NCBI GenBank assembly: GCA_009760855.2 | Contig: WPIO01000022.1 | Location: 5,127,501 to 5,191,500 of the forward strand | Origin: Cristatella mucedo | Lineage: Eukaryota; Bryozoa; Phylactolaemata; Cristatellidae | Direction: 5' to 3' | Length of the DNA stretch: 64,000 nucleotides | The notes under the pieces: generated by a model | Database searches by the model: none | Told to the model about the DNA's origin: nothing | Seen by the model: the letters and a program-made list of their open reading frames with translations, nothing else | Translations under genes and position numbers: made by a program | Part shown: in pieces, positions 1 through 11,632 of the stretch | Numbering within the stretch: the first letter of the stretch is position 1 | How the letters are laid out: the number at the start of each line of letters is the position of its first letter

Positions 1-45
1 CGTGCAGATGCTACAGGAGATATGCAGGCAGAACGGATTCTGACG
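1..45 (-). mobile_element. LINE-A fragment, antisense, cut by window edge
   Basis: The first 45 bases match the antisense of the LINE-A reverse-transcriptase region just after the YxDD motif, as seen again near 12632-12680 (shared GAGATATGC and GGCAGA blocks). The element continues outside the window to the left. It is short and diverged. Confidence 0.5.
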
Positions 46-605
46 AACTAGCGGTAGGGCAATTGAGGGAGGTCGGAGGTGAGCCGATGGTGAGAAGGAC
101 GATGAGGAGGAAGTGGACGAGCACGACTAAGATAACAGCGAGAACGAGAACGCTGAGTAGGAGGAGGAGGAGGCTGAGAAGGGCAAGTGGCTGCCTCACA
201 CAGGCGCAGACTGGGGCTGCTCGACTTCCGGACTCGGCATCGCAGCTGTCGAACTGGCCGAACTCGCGGCAGCTGTGCTAAGCATAGTCCGAGCTTCGGC
301 CTCGGAATGACAGGAATTGGCAGGCGGTTCCACGAAGAGTGCTACCATCCGGGGCAGCTGCCGCGGCACCAGCGTGACCTGTCAGACCAGCCCCCTTTGC
401 TTTCAAGGGGGTGTGGGGAGAGGGCCGGCATGAAAGGTCAATGCCTCTCCTGGTCTTATAGGCGTCTTGGCGATATTGGCTCTAGCTCCCACTGACTGTC
501 TCAGACGGTAGATAAAAGCCGCAATTTTGGAGGAATTCGGGGCAAGTCGATGGGCGACTTTGGCCGCTGGAGGTCACGCGGAGGTCGCTAGCTCGACTCC
601 GAGGA
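46..605. other. Unassigned sequence
   Basis: No gene or recognised repeat is seen. A purine-rich stretch with many AGG/GAG triplets lies near 100-180. A CCGGAAGT motif (as ACTTCCGG) is at 224-231. Short open frames here have no recognisable domain. Confidence 0.4.
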
Positions 606-1747
606 AGGCGATGGGATTGCCATGCACAGTCTAGGCTTTCACTTCTATGTGGATGACACTCAGTTGTACCTTTGCTTTGATCTCTCGCAGCCTTCGAGCA
701 CCTCGAATTCTCTCAACTCACTTGCTGCATGTATTGATGACATCCGCACATGGATGGCAGCAAATTTTCTTAGATTAAATTATGATAAAAATAACTTACT
801 AGTTATGGGCAAACACAGTGTGATTCAGAAATTGTACGTGCTAATGCTCAAAATCGGCTCTTCCGGCATATCTCCAGTTGAATCTGCATGAAATCTAGGT
901 GTCGTGATCCAAAGTAACCTTTCGTTAGACGACCACATCAGCTCCACAATTAAGTCTGCCTACTTTTAGCTACATAACGTTGCTAAATATCGAGCTCGTT
1001 TAGATATTCATACTACATCTAAGTTGGTCCATGCATTTGCGACATCCCGTCTTGACTTCTTTAACTCACTGCTGGCTGGTCTACCGGCATGTGCAACCAG
1101 GCGCTTGCAGCTGGTGCAAAACTCTTGCAGCTAGGTTTGTCTGTCGTGAGCGTCACAGTTGCCACATCACACAACTTCTCGACGACCTGCAATGGCTACC
1201 AGTCAAGCAACCGATCAGCTTCAAGGTTGTGTCCCTCACTTCTAAATGTCTCCATTCTTTGGCTCCAGCCTACCTATCAGATCTACTACCTTACCAGGCT
1301 AAGCATCTTACCACTTGCTTTTCGGAAACTAACTGTTTACCTATACTTCGCACAAACTTTAAATCCTTTGGAGACCGTGCCTTTAGTTCGTATGCTCCCA
1401 GTGCCTTCAACTCACTCCCGACTTGCGTAACGACATCTCCTGGCTTGACCATATTTCAAAAGAACTTATAAACGCACCTGTTTATTACTGCATTTAGTGG
1501 GTACCTGTGCTTCGTCCTTTATATGCTATGCATGCTGACACTGTGCGTGCTACCACTAACCACACTTGCATGCTGACCCTGTGTATGTCACCCCTAACCA
1601 TGTTATTCTTGCTGTTTATCAAGTGGGATACCACTCACCATTTTGATCGTGTTCCCTTTGCAGCAAATGTAAAGTGCCTAGAAAGAGATTGAGTTCTCTG
1701 AGAGTGCTTTATCAAGTGTATTAATAATAATATTATTATTATTATTG
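606..1747 (+). mobile_element. LINE-A, 5'-truncated, reverse transcriptase to 3' tail
   Basis: This is the 3' portion of an L2/CR1-like non-LTR retrotransposon, which would encode the reverse transcriptase that copies element RNA into a nicked target. The reading frame at 622-888 starts just before RT motif C, seen as FYVDDTQLYL, so both catalytic aspartates are kept. It runs on through the conserved WMAANFLRLN block. It is broken by TGA at 889-891, where the sister copy at 52396 has CGA, and further on by TAG and frame changes. The C-terminal region (RLDFxNSLLAGLP, SFGDRAFSSYAP-like blocks) is readable in pieces up to about 1470. The 3' UTR carries the family hairpin at about 1668-1720 and ends in (TTA)n at 1721-1747. 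It is a dead copy. Confidence 0.9.
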
Positions 1748-2497
1748 TAAATGTTAGAGAATTACAATTACAACCTGAGGCTGTTAGCTTCACGTCGGCA
1801 GCTGTATTTTTATCTGCTTGGAAGAAGCCTGTGGAGATTGTGCAACCAATATTTCAGACGTGTCTATCAGCTGTAGTCCGGACCAAGGTTGACAAGTCGC
1901 AACGAATAAGAAAGCCTCGATGTCATACTAACATTTTAAACCAAGAAATGGCAAGAGATGTCGACAAAAATGTTTCTTTTCCATCGGAGTGAAGTGCGCA
2001 CGTTCACAGTATCGCCTAAGTCTGTGGTTTTTATAGGCAAGCTGGCGAGCTGTCGTGTTGAACGTGGCACGCATGGCACGAGAGGAAATGGTCGCGTGCC
2101 ATTCAATAGGACCGTTGAATAGGACTGGCAACGTTCTAATGAAGTGAGCCACGTTACGCTCAGAGCTCCAGGAGAACTCTGCTGCTGATTTCGACTTGCT
2201 GATGGAATTGCTAATCGAAGGTACAACCTGAATTGCTGTTAGCGGTGCCTTAAAAGCAGCTCAGCCTTTGGGATGCATGGTACTTAAGCCTGAATTTCTT
2301 TTCTGAAAACCTCCTGCCATCGATCGCATAGAGAGACGTCCACCTCATGCATGGACAGAGGACTTTTCTATAACTGCGTCACAAATACTCCTTCAGCTGG
2401 GCTGCCATTTTGTTGGCTTATAGCTATCGGGCTGCCACTTGGAGACATGTTGCTCCTTCGTGGCCTTTCTGCTGCCGCAAAAGCGGTGGTTCGGACA
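1748..2497. other. Unassigned sequence
   Basis: No gene or repeat family is recognised. Overlapping minus-strand open frames at 1928-2226 (74 and 96 codons) show no motif. Confidence 0.4.
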
Positions 2498-2570
2498 TAC
2501 ATATAATTCATTTGTATAGCACCCCAAGAGAACTCAATCTCTATTCAGGCCTGGACCAAACCAGCTCGAC
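2498..2570 (-). mobile_element. SINE-1, internally deleted copy
   Basis: Read on the minus strand this begins with the SINE-1 head (CGAGCTGGTTTGGTCCAGG) and jumps directly to the 3' hairpin tail (TGAATAGAGATTGAGTTCTC and the ATTTGTATAGC-type end). The tRNA B-box region in between is missing, so it is a deletion derivative. Confidence 0.75.
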
Positions 2571-3530
2571 ATTATTCGTGAGATCGTATGCTTTGCAAAT
2601 AGGTTGGTAGCATTCACTGAGTATGCCCACATATTCTCGGGGGTGGGGTGGGGTGGGGGAAGTTGCCAAGTAGTTGTCGTCTTCCTGGCCGAACGTCGAC
2701 GTCATGCCCCCACCTGGTGAACAGCTGAGTTGATCCGATGCCTGCCAGTGCATGGCGCAGCTCTGCAATCAATGCTCAGTTGCTTGTGCAGCTGGGTGAA
2801 AGAGGCTGGCATAGGCCACGGTGTGGGCCAGCTGCTGCTGCTGGCCTCGGCTGTGCCAGGTGTCAAACTCATTGCCAAATGCTACAGGCAGGGGGCCGGC
2901 GGGTGGCTGCCAGTGCACCGGCAGATCTGGCCGTCCGGTTTTGGCTGCACCGAGTTCCCCGGCAATTATCGACGACGGGCATTGCTGGCTTCTCGACAGT
3001 TTTCCTTGGATCTCCTAGTGCAGGCGATCGGAAGACGGCTCGCACAGAGGAGAGACTCCTGCTACTGACATACCAGACTCACTGAGCTCTACAAGCTTGG
3101 GTGGTGGGCCACTGGGATTCAACTGGCAGGTAGGTTAAGCCAGCAGCAGACTCCCGGATCCTATAGATCTATCCAATAGAACAAGTAAGTATTCTGCATG
3201 CAGGAAGCTCTCTATACGGTAAAACCTGTCGGCATTCATAGGTCTGTTGGATTCTGTGGTGCGCAAGCAAGTATAGCATGCATACAGACAAGAGTCCCTG
3301 CTTGAATAGCAGACACATTTTTGCTTCTTTACAAACGGCTCATGCCACCACTCATGAGCTTATATTATTAGCTTATATTATTATTATTATATTATTATAT
3401 ATATCATTAGCTACTTACGAGTTAGCTGCAAAATGAGCTATGCATTTACAACAAAGAGAACACTCAGATTAAATTTAATCAAGGACACTTTCATATTTTG
3501 AAAAACTATATAAGAGCCCGAAATTAGGTA
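2571..3530. other. Unassigned sequence, with G-rich run
   Basis: No gene is recognised. A GGGGTG-repeat tract lies at 2640-2660 and an ATT/AT-rich stretch at 3363-3410. Three overlapping plus-strand open frames at 2730-3085 have no domain signature. Confidence 0.4.
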
Positions 3531-3908
3531 ACGACAATAAATTAGCTGTTCAATTCCTCCCCTTAAAGACCGTTGGCAAACCGTTGGCGACAGAAGCTTT
3601 AGCTCTGCAGGTCCTAGACTGTGGAACTCGCTTTCCCAATTCTTAAGCAACGACAACTACTCTCCTCCTGCCGACTATGGCTCATCCTGTTCAGCGGTCC
3701 TGAGCTGCTGCTTCTATGCTACTCAGTTCCTCGACTGCTCTCCTGACTCTGCTATGCTTCCCACTTACTCTTTGTTGCGTGAGACAAAGTCTGTTGGCTA
3801 CCGAATGCATACAGAAAGCAGCGTAGGCTGTGAGTGCGCTATACAAAACTCTCCAGCGTAACACCCACATGGTCTTTATGACTTTGTGGAGTTACAGATG
3901 GAGATACT
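3531..3908 (+). mobile_element. LINE-B 3' fragment
   Basis: Closely matches the C-terminal coding region and 3' UTR of the LINE-B copy at 47655-49050, beginning at the GACAATAAATTAGCTG block. It encodes parts of the RSFSSxGPRLW-like segment and the tail with GTAACACCCACA and TGTGGAGTTAC hairpin arms. A 12-bp local duplication (ACCGTTGGCAAACCGTTGG) lies near 3569. The end is followed by an ATC-rich stretch rather than the usual TACAT repeats. Confidence 0.88.
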
Positions 3909-4937
3909 TCATCATCATCATCTTCATCCTTACCGACTCCTCTACGTAAGAAAGAAGTTAAGAAAAAAAGGGCAGAATCAAGATCCGAGCTAGTCCATGC
4001 TGCTCCGTGTGGGTTTTTTGCAAACGAGATAATGTACTGTAAAGCACGGAGGGTTTTCGTGCAGATTAGCTCATAATAGAGAAAGGGAAACGATTTGCCA
4101 ACCTTCAAAGTTTGGATGTCGTACAAGCCCGTGACCTTTGCCGGCCGGCTGGCAGGGGAGTTTCAAGCCACCAGCTGAAGTCCTTCAAAGTGTGTGGAGA
4201 GAGTGACCCTGCAGAATTCTAAGGCGGTCAGCATCCTACTTTCAATAGAGCACAAACGAATCTCGAAATATCAGGCCAGCGATGTACCCCCATATAAAAT
4301 GTATGGACGACATGGACTTGAGCACTTGACTGATTGCTCAATTACTTGCCATCAAGTTTGGGCAGCAGGGAGGGCGTGGCTCGAGTTTGCATGGCTCGAG
4401 TTTGCATGGCTCATCTGACAATTGCGATCGGAGGATCGTAGCATAGTGCTCTTGCCCCTTCAAGTTTAGGTCATTGCGTCGTGTATTTTAGAATAAACAA
4501 GTTACCGTGCATACATCTACTCACTAGACATGCAAAGTTGAACCCCAACTCTGTTTTGCACGAAGCTGGTAAGCTTATAAACTAATGCGCACTGCACTGC
4601 ACTGTACAAGTTAGCTCCTGAGCAGACCGCACCAGCCGAAGTTTACTCTAACGTCCAGCCTACATTTTTGCTCATCTGCTCACATGCGACTGGAACTCCA
4701 GAGCCCACTCCAGCTGAACTTCCCTGTTGATCTAGGATGCTCACAGCCGAGCACTAAATCAACACAGGCAACGATACACTTGCACGTGGGCATAGGGCGA
4801 GGGGGTTGCGTGTCTGCATCTACAGCTGGAAGCCTATACGAAATGGTGGTATGGCTGGATACCCCCTAGCTAAGGAACATAACGATGGGCCCCCAGTCGT
4901 ATCTCTCATTTGGCACCAATGTACTGAGTAGGAAATC
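3909..4937. other. Unassigned sequence
   Basis: No gene or known repeat is seen. A 15-bp unit (GGCTCGAGTTTGCAT) occurs twice in tandem at about 4378-4409, followed by a third partial unit. Confidence 0.4.
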
Positions 4938-5083
4938 GAATACAATTATATATAATTCATTTGTATAGCACCACAAGTGAACCTAATCTCTATTCAGGCG
5001 CTTCGCAAATGCCTGGGTGCTCGAGCCCACGACCTCAGCCAGACCTTGCTCGGGGCGACCACCTCAACCGCCGGACCGATGTC
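4938..5083 (-). mobile_element. SINE-1, near full length
   Basis: On the minus strand: a tRNA-like head with an A-box-like GGTCCGGCGG and a B-box-like GGGCTCGAGCAC, then the LINE-A-like 3' tail with AGAGATTAGGTTCACT and the end ATTTGTATAGC. Pol III promoter boxes within the head would drive transcription; the tail would be the site recognised by the LINE-A reverse transcriptase. Confidence 0.82.
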
Positions 5084-5294
5084 AAGCTGCAAAGCAATTG
5101 TGCCACAAATGCACCAGCAGCTAGCCTGCGGCTCTACTGCCGACCAATGCCTGCATTACTACTTGGCTACTACAAGCCAGAGCCACCGGAAAACCTCGTG
5201 AGTCGTACGTCGTGGCTATTACATGCCGCAGTTCAACGACGTTGAGCAGGAGTCATGCGAAAGAGCCAGCACATGCTAGCCGGCTGCTAATGAA

Positions 5295-5307
5295 CCCCCC
5301 CCCCCCC
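5295..5307. repeat. Poly-C run (13)
   Basis: Thirteen consecutive C bases. Similar runs occur at 49267-49279 and 61284-61297. Confidence 0.95.
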
Positions 5308-5398
5308 AGATTAGGGCTCGGCTCGGCCCTTTCTTCTTGCTGGTTTGCTACCTGGCACCGGCTACCGCTGGCACTCAGGCGTTCTCCTGTATCGCATA

Positions 5399-5753
5399 GT
5401 AATAATAATAATAATAATGCACTTGATAAAGCGCCCTCAGAGAACTCAATCTCTTTCTAGGCGCTTTACATTTGCTGCAAAGGGAAACACAATTGAATGG
5501 TGAGTAATATCATGCTTGATAAACAACATGAATAACATGTTTAGTGGTGACATGCACAGGGTCAGCATGCAAATGTGGTTAGTGGCAGCATGCACAGTGT
5601 CAGCACGCATAAGCACATGAAGGACGAATCACAGGGACCCACTAAATGCTGTCCTAAATAGGTGCATTTTTTAAAGTTCTTTTTAAATGTGGTCAAGTCA
5701 GGGGACGTTCTGGTGCAAGTCGGGAGTAAGTTCCAGGCTTTGGGAGCATACGA
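5399..5753 (-). mobile_element. LINE-A 3' fragment, antisense
   Basis: Starts with the reverse complement of the (TTA)n tail, then the conserved 3' hairpin, the 3' UTR with paired CATGCACAGGGTCAGCATGC-type blocks, and the last coding part (PKAWNLLPTCTRTSPDLTTF on the minus strand). The match stops at 5753, where the sequence turns to unrelated DNA, giving a very short 5'-truncated copy. Confidence 0.9.
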
Positions 5754-6655
5754 CATTATGTACAGCTGGGTAGCCACTCGTCTGCAGCTGGGGGAGCGCA
5801 TGTTTTATTCAACGTCAGGGGCTGGTCTGGGTCACGTGCTGCAGGCCTGCTCAAACAACTAAGCTTCTCCGGCAGCTGCCTTTCATCTGCTGTCGATGCC
5901 CGGCCTGCACTGTACTGGTTGTTCTTATTATCTGCCCCTCGGTATTATTCTCGGCAAGCTCGTGACATTAGGCAGATAGCTATTCCAGTACCCTTGCCCG
6001 ATTCCGCCGCAAGTAGGAGCAGCCAGCGCATCTGCTTGGCTAGCTGACATTTAGCGATTGGTTCGAGCAAACGTCGGACCTAAAAAATAAGGTGCAAGCA
6101 TTCGTTATTGACAGACTCCGGCAGTCTGATCTTGGCTTCTGTTCCGGTCTCTCCGGTCGCCCAATCGGTACTGCCGAAATGCTCAAAGTCTGTTGGTGAG
6201 TAGTAATACGGAAGAAGAGAAGCCATCAACGGCACGGCTCTCTTAGCACGGGTCATTCCGTACCAGTGCAGCTTGTTAAAAGCCTCGTGAACAATTGAAC
6301 CTTGCCCTTCGATCAAGACGTCGAGGGCCAGTCTGGCCTGAGTCAGCCAGAGTGCAGTCGGTCGGTCATGCGGCCAATACTTTTACCTTCGACCAGAGCA
6401 ATTAATTAGAGTGCTCGAGGTTATAGTTCGGCAGGGCCTTGCTTGTATCACAATCTGAGATGCACTCTGCCGATTCACGACAGCTGATAGCCAACGAGTC
6501 CCAGAGGCCATCAACGCTGGCTTCGTGCACACCTGCTAGGCATTGCGTGTGCTTGCATTACAGTGGCTGCACTCGTGCGACATGAGAGGGGCTGCAAGAG
6601 GCCCTGCAAGGTGACTTCAATCAAATTAAAATGAAGGTGTACAAGTACTAATTCA
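5754..6655. other. Unassigned sequence
   Basis: No gene or recognised repeat. The longest open frame (minus, 6080-6316) has no motif. Confidence 0.4.
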
Positions 6656-6790
6656 GCAGCATCATTGATATAGAAGCCGACGACCTCTAAATGGCCATGA
6701 ATGACCATGGCCTGCTGCAGGACTCGAACCCAAGTCATGAGTCGTGAAGCAGAGACGCCTTATAACTGGGCTAACACCGAGGCAGGCAGC
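6656..6790 (-). mobile_element. tRNA-derived SINE-2-like head
   Basis: On the minus strand a tRNA-like unit is seen: GTTAGCCCAGTTATAAGGCG as a plausible A box and GGGTTCGAGTCCTGC as a good B box. It shares the GTTAGCCC start and B-box surroundings with the copy at 63450-63640. The conserved SINE-2 body is weak, so it may be a diverged or truncated member, or an old tRNA pseudogene. Confidence 0.5.
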
Positions 6791-6823
6791 ACAGCGGCCG
6801 CACAATGCACAGCTCATGGATTG

Positions 6824-6871
6824 CCTAAAAGTAATTGACCGAGTCATCCGTAATTGACCGAGTCATCCGTA
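6824..6871. repeat. 19-bp tandem duplication
   Basis: The unit GTAATTGACCGAGTCATCC occurs twice in succession, followed by a partial third copy. Confidence 0.85.
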
Positions 6872-6964
6872 GTGACTCAATGGCCACTATGCTACTGAGT
6901 GTGTCTGTTCTTTGATCTTCTGTCTCAACCACAGGCTTAACTTGCTGACAGCTAACATGCGCAT

Positions 6965-7130
<166 letters not shown>

Positions 7131-7137
<7 letters not shown>

Positions 7138-7210
7138 TATATATATAGATATATATACAAATATATATATATATATATATTTGTATTATATATATTATAT
7201 ATATATATAC
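7131..7210. repeat. (AT)n-rich microsatellite
   Basis: Directly follows the AC array and consists of AT repeats with a few C, G and AA interruptions. Confidence 0.95.
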
Positions 7211-7321
7211 CGTGTGTAAGTGTGTCTGAGAAGTACAATGTAGTGTATATAAATATATAAATCTCATATATCCACTTACAAACTTCCCTCTCACATTCTT
7301 TCTACCGTTTCTGTATCTATG

Positions 7322-7324
<3 letters not shown>

Positions 7325-7390
<66 letters not shown>
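7325..7390. repeat. (CT)n microsatellite
   Basis: About 66 bp of CT, followed by TTTC/TATC-type degenerate repeats to about 7425. Confidence 0.98.
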
Positions 7391-7396
<6 letters not shown>

Positions 7397-7426
7397 CTAT
7401 CTATCTCTTGCTCTTGCTCTCTATCT

Positions 7427-8190
7427 TAATAATAATAACAATTATAATGTACTTGATAAAGCGCCCTCAGAGAACTTAATCTCTTTCTAGGCGCTTTACA
7501 TTTGCTGCAAAGGGAAATGCAATTGAATGGTAAGTAAAATTATGCTTGAAAAAACAAACAAAATGAATATAATGGTTAGGGGTGACATGCACAGGGTCAG
7601 CATGCAAATGTGGTTAGTGGCAGCATGCACAGTGTCACACACGTAAGCACGTGAAGGACGAATCACAGGGACCCACTAAATGCTGTCCTAAATAGGTGTG
7701 TTTATAAGTTCCTTTTAAATGTGGTCAAGTCAGGGGATGTTCTGACGCAGGTCGGGAGGGAGTTCCAAGCTTTGGGAGCATACGAACTAAATGCATGGTC
7801 TCCAAAGGATTTAAGGTTTGTACGAGGTATTTCTAGACTGTTGGATTCTGAAAAGCGGGTGGTACGATGATTGGCCTGATGGGGTAGTATATCTGAGAGA
7901 TAGGTTGGAGCCATAGAATGAAGGGACCTAAAAGTGAGCAACAATGCCTTGAAGTCAATCCATTGCTTGACTGGTAGCCAGTGCAGGTCGGCGAGAAGTG
8001 GAGTAATGTGGCAACTGCGACGCTCACGACAGACAAGCCTAGCTGCAGAGTTTTGCACCAGCTGCAATCGCCTGATCGCACATGCTGGTAGGCCAGTAAG
8101 CAGTGAGTTGCAGAAGTCGAGACGAGATGTCACGAATGGGTGGACCAACTTAGACGTGGTATCTTTATCTAAACAAGCCCAAATTTTAGC

Positions 8191-8194
<4 letters not shown>
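7427..8194 (-). mobile_element. LINE-A 3' half, antisense
   Basis: From left to right: reverse-complemented (TTA)n-type tail, 3' hairpin, 3' UTR, then an intact minus-strand reading frame of 148 codons (7702-8148). That frame holds the LINE C-terminal region, with blocks SRLDFCNSLLTGLPA, AARLVCRERRSCHITPLL, LHWLPVKQWIDFKALLL, TNLKSFGDHAFSSYAPKAWN and RTSPDLTTFKRNL. This part lies after the RT palm and is expected to be thumb/connection. The reading frame is the best-kept C terminus of LINE-A in the window. The copy ends exactly where a CT array starts (8195). Confidence 0.93.

Positions 8195-8276
<82 letters not shown>
8195..8276. repeat. (CT)n microsatellite at LINE-A junction
   Basis: About 82 bp of CT abutting the 5'-truncated end of the antisense LINE-A copy. 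Long LS-repeat reading frames are artefacts of this and the next array. Confidence 0.98.
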
Positions 8277-8278
<2 letters not shown>

Positions 8279-8373
8279 ATCTCTCGCAGGCTCTGTCACA
8301 CTGTTAGTCCATCTTGCTTTCTTACTTTTTCTCTTGATCTCCTCGCATCGTCTTTCATCTGTGTCTCTAGCGC

Positions 8374-8537
<164 letters not shown>

Positions 8538-9380
8538 CTTTCTCATTTCCTCTTATCTTGACTTGCTGTTTTCTGAAGTAAAGTATGAACACAAAGTGTG
8601 CTACTCCAGTAGGGTGTGCAAATAAACACACTTGAAGTGTAGCAGTATCTAGCTGCTCCCCGATAGCCTGCTCGAGAGGGCATGAATGGGTGCCATTTCT
8701 GTGTGAGGTGTCATGGTTCAAGTGGTCCCTAGCACTGCTCAGACTCTGCGATATCAAGTAAATCTGGCACACTGAGAAAATCGCAAATGGGTTCAAAAAT
8801 CAACCAAGAATGCATGTATTAAGCAATCAGCATCACCGAGGCATGCTTTGTTATTGTGCATCGGCTAAAACGTGTTTATGACTAACATAAATTTGTTACT
8901 AAGCCATAAACCAATGGGGTATCGGTGTGCTATTGCTACTCAATAGACACCACCTATTTAGTCAATGACCTAACTCATGCCTACCGTTCTCTTTCTGAGA
9001 TACAATGAGTTGTTTCGGCCTACCATAACTAAAGTTATAAATGTGTATTAGCCTTAAGAATAGTCCCTAAATCCTTCAAAAAGATTGCAGTCAGGCCTCT
9101 AATTAAGTAGTTGACACTAGACCAGAAAAACTTTACTGCCTGTCCGTCAGTCTTCCTTGAGTGGTTCCTACCAGAGACCCTGGACCAAGAAGTGTCAGAC
9201 CAGCTCTTGCATCACAACTTCAAACCTAGAAAGTAAGCTCCAGGTCTTAGAGGTAATCACATCACAGAGTCAGCACTGCTTCGAGTGCAAACAACGACCT
9301 TGTCAGAAATGCTGGCTTATCTGGGGCATCTCTTCGTGCTTTGCTGGATCTCTTTGCTGGATCTTTGCTCAATCTCTCAT
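8538..9380. other. Unassigned sequence
   Basis: AT-leaning, no gene or family recognised; open frames are all short. Confidence 0.4.
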
Positions 9381-9593
9381 GGGGATCCACTAAATGCTGT
9401 GATAAGTAAATGCATCTTAGTTTCTTTTTAAATATGGAAAAGTCAAGAGATGTTGTGACACAAGTCGGAAGTGAGCTCCAGGCTTTGGGAGCACACGAAC
9501 TAAAGGCGCAGTCTCCAAAGGATTTGAGGTTTGTACGAGATATAGATAAACCAGTGATATTCCGGAAAGCAGGATAGTACGATGCTTGGCCTG
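9381..9593 (-). mobile_element. LINE-A C-terminal/3' UTR fragment, antisense
   Basis: Minus-strand translation shows SRTNLKSFGDCAFSSCAPKA and WSSLPTCVTTSLDFSIFKK, the final conserved part of the LINE-A protein, then part of the 3' UTR. No hairpin or TTA tail remains on the left side, so the copy is truncated at both ends. Confidence 0.88.
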
Positions 9594-9654
9594 GAACTCT
9601 TGTTAGTATTATTATTACTTTTGTTGTTGTTGTCATAAACTATATCTCTCTCCC

Positions 9655-10620
9655 CAGGCTTGCATTTGTATGCAGGTGATACACAGCTGTTGCTATGCTT
9701 TAATCATTCCTTTCCTCCCTGAAGCTCAAACTCTCTCAACTCTTTTAGAACATGCATTGCTGACATTCAAAGTTGAATGGCAGCAAACTTTCTCAAATTT
9801 AATGGCAAGCACTGGCAAACCTAAAAGTCAGCCTGACACTGAAAAGCCTCAGCCTCATAAAATAGGCCCAGCTAGCGTTTCTCACATAGCACGTGTATGT
9901 GCAACTTGGGTGTCTCGCTCCAAAATGACCGTTCACTAGACGGTTTGGATCAGCTCCGTAGTCAACTCTGCCTATTGTTCAGCAACGTAAATTGCAAAGA
10001 TTCTGCGACTCAGACGAGGATGTCGTGCCTATTCTGGTCTATGGATTTATGACATTACATCTAGACTTTTGTCATTCCTACTACTTGCCAGTCTTTGTTA
10101 TCTTGCAACGAGAAGCTTACAGTTGGTGCTAAACTCTTAGCCACGTTTTTCAGTCATAAAAGTCACAACTGCCGCATGTCATCACTTCTCGACGACCTGG
10201 CTCTCCATCAAGCACTGCATCAACTTAAAGTCCCGTCACTCACTTGCAGATCCCTTCATTCTCACGTTCTCGCACACCTATCTGAAAATACTTCCTCGTT
10301 GGGCTCCCCATCTCGGGGTACCACCATCGCATTCTCTGACTCAAGGCGTTAAGCTTGTCGCTGAAACCATCCTCAAATCTTGCTTTTTGGACAGGATTTT
10401 CTGTTTGCATGTTCCCTAAGCCCGGAACCCACCAACGATTGGCATCACAAAATCTAGTGACTTAACGACATTTTCTAAAAACCCAACTATTATCTCCAAG
10501 TATTCATCTTTGTCCGCGAGATTTGCCTTCAATGTACTGACTCGAGCGAAAATTGCACGTGCTTGGTATCACTCACCAGTCAAACTGCTTCCTCTCCTCC
10601 AGCACAGTTAAAGTGCGTGG
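9655..10620 (+). mobile_element. Old, highly diverged LINE-A copy
   Basis: Traces of the family can be followed in order: motif C as LHLYAGDTQLLLCF (one catalytic Asp lost), a decayed WMAANFL block, SAYFQ-like and cysteine/histidine-bearing NCRMSSLLDDL segments, then GDRAF-equivalent and 3' UTR traces ending near AGTTAAAGTGCG. Many stops and frameshifts. It is older than the other copies. It lies head-to-head with the antisense fragment ending at 9593. Confidence 0.7.
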
Positions 10621-11535
10621 ACAGATGTTTTTTGTTTAGGATGCTATGCATATGTAGGATGAAGTGCTTTTAACTTCGGTCTCTTGTGGTGTCTGCACGT
10701 GAGGGCAGCGAGACAGCGGCTCCAGCTTGAACCCGGCGGCGGCGACCCACGCGCATGACGCAAGCTTCACGTGACAGGCGAAAGCAGTGGCCAGCACCTT
10801 AACTGGTAGCAGACACTAAGTGAACCGAATAAACACAGAAATATACCTGCACGTGAGTGTGGTTTTTCTGAGGCATCCGAGTAGCCAAAGGGTAATCTGG
10901 ATGCTGAATTACTAAAAATAAGAAGAAATAAAAACGACCCAGAATTAGCCTTTATTTTTTGTTTGCGAGTTAAAAACATCTTGATGGTTTCTTATTGCAT
11001 ACTTTGCAATCACAAAATTTTTATTATGACTGTTATCTTAACAGTGTGTGCATATTTTATTGAGAATTTTAGCAGTATTTTCTGCTGCAGACTAGCTCAT
11101 TGGGCAATGCTGCAAAGGTCCTAGTTTTCGAATTAACCACTAGACAGGTAATTAAACAAATATCTTCAAGCCAGTCAGCCAGGCAGAAAAGGAGATTACA
11201 GGACAGCTCTGCGGTCAGAACCGAGTGCACAGACACTGCCTTGTCGAAGACACCGGCGAGAAAGTTCAATTTAATTTTTGGTGTGTGTTTAGCACACAAA
11301 CTGCAACTTGCATATGTAGAAATGAGATTTATACTATGGTACTACAGTGGCAGCAAAAGCATGGGTCCGACTGAAGACAGACGACAGATTTCTTAAACTT
11401 TACGGGAAGCCACTCTTTTGATTCCAGAAAAGATCAAATTAAACGTGAATGATATTTCGCCATCGGCATACCAGCCTGGTTGCCTGTAGTAGGAAGAGTA
11501 TCTTAGTGCACAAGAGAGTAACACGGCTGCTGCTA
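10621..11535. other. Unassigned sequence with three CACGTG boxes
   Basis: No gene recognised. CACGTG E-box motifs lie at 10696-10701, 10768-10773 and 10850-10855, all followed by A. The stretch 10680-10790 is locally CpG-rich. Confidence 0.4.
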
Positions 11536-11632
11536 ACAATAATTATAATAATGGTAGTACATTTTTTGTGTGCTCTAGTAGAACCTAACTCTTTCAAGCA
11601 CTTTACATTTGCTGTAAAGAAAGTAGGATCAA
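11536..11632 (-). mobile_element. LINE-A 3' end (outer element, left piece)
   Basis: Antisense LINE-A tail: TTA-type repeats, degraded hairpin and the CTTTACATTTGCTG block, ending at GATCAATG. The same element resumes at 11906, beyond an inserted LINE-B. Confidence 0.8.

Noticed and set aside
9381-10620. Twin-priming (5' inversion) of a single LINE-A insertion; same idea for 26398-27214
   Set aside because: The antisense pieces hold the same 3' region that is also present in the sense pieces and differ in divergence, so they are two separate insertions.
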